64,000 nt of DNA from Rhizobium ecuadorense (GTDB lineage: Bacteria; Pseudomonadota; Alphaproteobacteria; Rhizobiales; Rhizobiaceae): contig NZ_LFIO01000381.1 in the NCBI RefSeq assembly GCF_001187535.1, positions 62,001 to 126,000 on the forward strand. The letters are read 5' to 3'. Shown in pieces: positions 62,646 through 64,000 of this stretch. Both the position numbers and the translations under genes were made by a program. The number at the start of each line of letters is the position of its first letter. The stretch's first letter is position 1. Under the pieces are notes generated by a model. It was not told the DNA's origin, did not search any database, and saw nothing but the letters and a program-made list of their open reading frames with translations.

Positions 62646-63068
62646 TCAGACGATCCGCTTGCCCGCGGCGTCGAGCACTTTCTCGCCGTCTTCCTTGGTG
62701 AAGGCGCCCTTGTGGGTCTCCGGCAGGATTTCCAGAACCAGCTCGGAGGGCCGGGACAGACGGGTGCCGAGCGGTGTCACGACGAACGGCCGGTTGATCA
62801 GGATCGGATGCGTGAGCATGGCGTCGAGCAGCTGGTCGTCGGTCAGATCGGGATTGTCGAGGCCGAGGTCGGCGTAGGGCGTATCCTTCTCGCGAATGGC
62901 TTCCCGCACGGTGAGGCCGGCATCGGCAATCATCCGGGCCAGTTCCTGACGCGACGGCGGGGTTTCCAGATAATCGACGACGGTGGGTTCGATGCCGGCA
63001 TTGCGGATCATCGCCAGCGTGTTGCGCGAGGTGCCGCATGCCGGGTTGTGGTAGATGGTGACGTTCAT
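62646..63068 (-). CDS. arsC: ArsC, glutaredoxin-linked arsenate reductase
   Basis: 140 residues. Reduces arsenate to arsenite. Catalytic Cys in YHNPACGTSRNTLAMIR, the arginines of the anion site in LINRPFVVTPLGTRLSRPSE, and KEDGEKVLDAAG at the end. ATG 63068. It starts two bases after the exporter gene's stop, so the two are co-transcribed; arsenite made here leaves through that protein. Confidence 0.95.
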   Translation of the reverse strand: MNVTIYHNPACGTSRNTLAMIRNAGIEPTVVDYLETPPSRQELARMIADAGLTVREAIREKDTPYADLGLDNPDLTDDQLLDAMLTHPILINRPFVVTPLGTRLSRPSELVLEILPETHKGAFTKEDGEKVLDAAGKRIV

Positions 63069-63070
63069 GA

Positions 63071-64000
63071 TCAGGCTTTCGTCGTTGAGGTGATTTTCGA
63101 AGCGGACACCGAGCGCACAGCTGCGCCGCGCTCGTACCAACCTTTGCTCCGGTTGACGATCCAGACCACGGACAACATCACGGGCACCTCAATGAGCACA
63201 CCGACGACGGTGGCCAAGGCTGCACCCGAGTTGAAGCCGAACAGGCTAATGGCCGCCGCAACGGCGAGTTCGAAGAAATTCGATGCGCCAATCAGCGCTG
63301 ATGGTCCGGCAACGCAATGTTCCTCGCCGGTCGCCCGGTTCAGCAGATAGGCCAGTCCCGAATTGAAGTAGACTTGGATCAGGATCGGAACGGCCAGCAT
63401 CCCGATCACTGCGGGCTGCGCGATGATCTGTTCACCCTGGAAGCCGAACAACAGCACCAAAGTTGCCAGCAGCGCCAAAAGCGAAAGCGGCTGGAGAATG
63501 TTCAGGAGGCGGTGGAGGGAAGCGGCCGAGCCACCGGCGAGGACACTTCGGCGCAGAAGCTGTGCGGCGGCGACCGGTAGCACGATATAGAGCACCACGG
63601 AAATCATCAACGTGTCCCAAGGTACGGTAATCGCCGAAAGACCGAGTAGCAGTCCGACGATCGGGGCGAAGGCGACGACCATGATGGCGTCGTTGAGCGC
63701 CACCTGAGACAGCGTGAAATGCGGCTCACCCTTGGTAAGGTTCGACCAGACGAACACCATGGCGGTGCAGGGTGCAGCTGCGAGGATAATCAGGCCTGCG
63801 ATGTAGCTGTCGATCTGGTCGGCCGGTAGCATCGACCGGAAAAGATAACCGATGAACACCCAGCCGAGCAGCGCCATTGAAAAGGGCTTCACGGTCCAGT
63901 TGATGAGGAGGGTCACACCAATTCCGCGCCAGTGGCGGCCGACCTGGCCCAGCGCCGCGAAGTCGATCTTGATCAGCATTGGAATAATCATCAGCCAAAT
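63071..64000 (-). CDS. ACR3-type arsenite efflux transporter (N-terminus cut by window edge)
   Basis: 310 residues visible, about nine helices. ACR3 hallmarks: MIIPMLIKIDFAALGQV, NWTVKPFSMALLGWVFI, AAPCTAMVFVWSNLTKGEPHFTLSQVALNDAIM (Cys of the conserved APCTAMVFVWS) and the C-terminal GASNFFELAVAAAISLFG. Pumps arsenite out of the cell. The frame is open to base 64000, so the first part lies outside. A typical ars operon with an ArsR gene would be expected upstream. Confidence 0.95.
   Translation of the reverse strand: MWLMIIPMLIKIDFAALGQVGRHWRGIGVTLLINWTVKPFSMALLGWVFIGYLFRSMLPADQIDSYIAGLIILAAAPCTAMVFVWSNLTKGEPHFTLSQVALNDAIMVVAFAPIVGLLLGLSAITVPWDTLMISVVLYIVLPVAAAQLLRRSVLAGGSAASLHRLLNILQPLSLLALLATLVLLFGFQGEQIIAQPAVIGMLAVPILIQVYFNSGLAYLLNRATGEEHCVAGPSALIGASNFFELAVAAAISLFGFNSGAALATVVGVLIEVPVMLSVVWIVNRSKGWYERGAAVRSVSASKITSTTKA

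Overview
The window looks like chromosomal DNA from a fast-growing rhizobium, most likely the Rhizobium leguminosarum / R. etli group. This is inferred from the high G+C, a UvrB with a long N-terminal extension, a DUF982 protein, FixNOQP/FixIS-type genes, an Ohr/OhrR pair, many ABC importers with rhizobial operon structure, and several families of intergenic palindromes of a kind I remember from Rhizobium genomes. Species was not tested. Both ends cut a gene: uvrB on the left and an ACR3-type arsenite exporter on the right.

Layout. 1-7.0 kb: uvrB, a DUF982 gene with an odd start, a DUF805 membrane protein, a class III nucleotide cyclase, DUF899, DUF4087, a single-domain response regulator and a small lipoprotein. 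7.2-14.5 kb: a cbb3 cytochrome oxidase operon (ccoN-O-Q-P, a 63-residue protein, DUF2189, ccoI, ccoS, a small membrane protein) without ccoG and ccoH. 14.7-23.2 kb: SulP transporter, a divergent LysR/NmrA pair, a methyltransferase, repeats next to a decayed MFS gene, DUF486, and a DUF1800/DUF1501 secreted pair. 23.3-30.4 kb: thioesterase, chemotaxis receptor, extensin-like protein, a TetR plus TetX-like monooxygenase operon, and a secreted HExxH protein. 30.4-34.1 kb: an organic-peroxide region (ohr, ohrR, three matching operator palindromes), with a methyltransferase and a NUDIX gene both broken by single frameshifts.

34.2-41.0 kb is an amino-acid/amine uptake and catabolism locus. A GlxA-type regulator is divergent from a binding protein, an ATPase and two permeases. 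These are followed by a fusion of a gamma-glutamyl hydrolase-like domain to a RidA-like domain, and a DadA-like FAD oxidoreductase. The set suggests import, deglutamylation, oxidation to an imine and imine hydrolysis. 41.1-43.9 kb: a Rap1a/Tai-like secreted protein, a GntR remnant, repeats and two esterases.

43.9-55.7 kb is one long minus-strand operon. An ABC importer (binding protein, two permeases, a 70-residue membrane protein, two ATPases) feeds two dihydroxyacetone-kinase systems: a one-chain ATP-dependent enzyme, and a PTS-type DhaK/DhaL with separate EIIA, HPr and full-length Enzyme I. A small helix-turn-helix-like protein lies inside it. 56-64 kb: a possible small RNA, a DHA2-family MFS transporter, a receiver/histidine kinase hybrid, DUF924, a large MscS channel, a small secreted protein, and arsC with the arsenite exporter.

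The best candidates for undescribed biology are the GlxA-ABC-(amidotransferase/RidA)-DadA locus, the double dihydroxyacetone-kinase operon and the ccoGH-less cbb3 operon. All functional claims come from reading motifs by eye; no search was run.
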